Assembly (NCBI GenBank): GCA_015179125.1
Contig: WHVA01000228.1
Coordinates: 1 to 64,000 of the forward strand
Length of the DNA stretch: 64,000 nt
Source of the DNA: Gautieria morchelliformis
Lineage: Eukaryota; Basidiomycota; Agaricomycetes; Gomphales; Gomphaceae
Direction of reading: 5' to 3'
In this document: one piece after another, positions 62,625-64,000 of the stretch
How the letters are laid out: each line of letters begins with the position of its first letter
Position numbering within the stretch: the stretch's first letter is position 1
Notes under the pieces: generated by a model
The model's database searches: none
The model's input: only the letters and a program-made list of their open reading frames with translations
What the model was told of the DNA's origin: nothing
Program-made: the position numbers and the translations under genes

Positions 62625-62895
62625 GTATGAGAGCTAGACCTTGAACCGGGGAACCATCAGCTCGATAGAATTTCCCAGGAACTGAGTCGAAGTGCCTCTC
62701 AGCATCCAGATCTCTATTGGCGCTACTAGGGCTTCCAGCATCCGGGGAGTCGCTTGCACAGCTTAGTGCAGCTTGCACCCGCTTCCAGTGACATTGACAT
62801 TGAACTCGTCCAAGTTCCGTGGTACAAGAAGGTATGCAGAGGAACGGTTCCTTGTCCGCCATGGGTGATGGTCCTGGTGTGGGACTAGAACACAC
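62625..62895 (-). pseudogene. Coding-like sequence upstream of the GH78 remnant
   Basis: A minus-strand frame reads MADKEPFLCIPSCTTELGRV, RDLDAERHFDSVPGKFYRAD and GSPVQG up to the solo LTR. It could be an N-terminal part of the same broken gene, but I do not recognise the sequence, and continuity of frame across the LTR is not shown. Confidence 0.35.
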
Positions 62896-63199
62896 TCATC
62901 TCTTACAAATTTTATTTCGAGCTCCGGAGTAACCCCAGTTGGACTAGCAAAAAAAACTCATGTCATTTCGACTTCCGCAGGCTTATATAAGCGCATTCTT
63001 TCCCCGCATCACCCAAACCACCCCTCGCACTCTCACCTTTTCCGCCATGATTCACTCTCACAGTCTCTGCATGCGTGAACCTACTGCATCCACTCACCAT
63101 TCCCTCTTTGTTGTCAGAATGCATCCCAGACTTTCTTTCATCTTGATCCTCAATTGCCGACACGATCTCCGTTTTTCGCCACACTCGATTTGCTCTCGA
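62896..63199. other. No gene recognised
   Basis: A TATATAA-like word lies at 62983-62991 and short frames occur on both strands without known motifs. It could hold promoter sequence for the downstream remnant. Confidence 0.3.
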
Positions 63200-63640
63200 T
63201 ATATTCCTTGCTCGTATGATTTACCCTAGATTTCCATCCTACGATGCGCTGGATACAGCAACCTGATCAAGCTTTCCAACGCGTACATCTCCGCGTCATA
63301 TGGCCTGATGATGAGTGCCGTCATTGCCATCATCGTACAGTGGTTCTTCTGTTACCGAATCTGTTCATTGAGCAAATCCTGGTTGCTCGCTAGCCTCATT
63401 GCAGCGGTGCGTATATGCTTCTCGTCAACTCACATTGTTCTAAGACATGTCCAGATTTCTCTGATGCAGGGTGTCACCTTGCTCATTATTGGCATTCGGG
63501 TTTGTAGTTTTTTGGCATTTGGCATTTGTCCTATTTAACTCACTCGTGTTGACAGGGCCATATTGTTGGGAATTTCTCCGTGTGGCCTGCGCTCACATTG
63601 ATCTGGTAGCACTATATGTACATGTCCCAGCAGTCATCAC
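63200..63640 (+). pseudogene. Multi-pass membrane protein remnant (DUF6534-like)
   Basis: Exon pieces read LSNAYISASYGLMMSAVIAI and IVQWFFCYRICSLSKSWLLA, then after an intron (63407-63454, 48 bp, GTGCGT...CCAG) ISLMQGVTLLIIGIR. After a second intron (63500-63555, 56 bp) comes GHIVGNFSVWPALTLIW and a stop. The hydrophobic helices with a VQ-x-FF-x-YRI centre resemble the large basidiomycete family of DUF6534 membrane proteins of unknown function. The N-terminal helices are not in frame and the end is premature, so this is a fragment. Confidence 0.5.
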
Positions 63641-64000
63641 TGAATTGTCACTCAAGTTACCTTGTAGGCAGATTTGGCTTATCATTCTATCCCATCCATA
63701 GATCGTTTATTCCAGTGGGTGCAGATGTTAAGAAGTAACATCGTATCGCTTGTCCATCTGCGTATTCATTTCGAGGAACGAGTACTGTCGGGGAGTGGGA
63801 GTGGCGACCTTGGCGGGTCTTCTGCAGTGGGTTCAAGTTCGTACCATTTCTTACAGCATGATTTGACCGTAATATTTCATTAGGAGGCCGAATTTCTGGA
63901 AAGAGATCAAGTCAGCCCATCTCCACTGCCTACTCGCTTCAATTCCCGGCACGTTCGACAATGATGCTTGACTCTGCACGCTCGACGTTGGACACTCGAT
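63641..64000. other. No gene recognised
   Basis: A 69-codon plus-strand frame (63674-63883) has no recognisable motif. It may be decayed downstream sequence of the membrane protein remnant. Confidence 0.3.

Noticed and set aside
1-64000. CRISPR arrays, riboswitches or bacterial operons
   Set aside because: Repeats are long, dispersed and transposon-derived. Spliced genes and eukaryotic element families show a fungal genome, where such features are not expected.

Overview
The window looks like a transposon-dense, gene-poor stretch of a filamentous basidiomycete (probably Agaricomycete) genome. The evidence is a large C2-like/NACHT/WD40 NLR gene of the type abundant in mushrooms, a Plavaka-type transposase, a basidiomycete tnp2-type CACTA transposase, BED-finger transposase debris, short (46-60 bp) GT-AG introns, and Ty3/gypsy, Ty1/copia and Tad-like LINE elements. 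No rRNA, tRNA, CRISPR array or bacterial-type operon was seen.

Layout. 1-6699: Ty3/gypsy element 1 (plus strand, one long gag-pol frame, right end missing). 6700-13601: Ty3/gypsy element 2 (minus strand, paired 289-bp LTRs). 13602-14126: a three-exon BED zinc-finger remnant. 14205-16712: a GGCCAAG-rich repeat, a lone WD40 scrap and a minus-strand Plavaka transposase remnant split by a 1027-bp solo LTR. About 17030-21280: a decayed NLR gene split in its NACHT domain by a solo LTR of the gypsy-1 family. 21488-26640: Ty1/copia element 1 (minus), whose middle is replaced by a fragment of the second solo-LTR family. 26641-29064: mostly featureless sequence.

29065-59688 is a nested stack. A CACTA transposon (plus, right end 59688) carries LINE B (minus). 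LINE B carries LINE A (minus, 45138-51620, 12-bp target duplication), two hAT-like MITEs and copia element 2 (minus). Copia 2 carries a chromodomain-bearing Ty3/gypsy element 3 (plus, 31696-41347, 5-bp target duplication). Gypsy 3 carries two copies of an unnamed ~1.06-kb element in its left LTR and its integrase region. Between its pol genes and right LTR, gypsy 3 has an antisense reading frame with a Zn2Cys6-like cysteine pattern; this is the most unusual signal in the window.

60511-61180 is the end of a second, oppositely oriented CACTA element. 61183-62895 holds a GH78 (alpha-L-rhamnosidase-like) gene remnant split by a second solo LTR of the gypsy-1 family. 63200-63640 is a scrap of a multi-pass membrane protein gene resembling the DUF6534 family. 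I see no clearly intact host gene. Transposon order can be read from the nesting: CACTA is oldest, then LINE B, then LINE A and copia 2, then gypsy 3, then the 1.06-kb element. All family assignments rest on motif recognition by eye; no database search was made.
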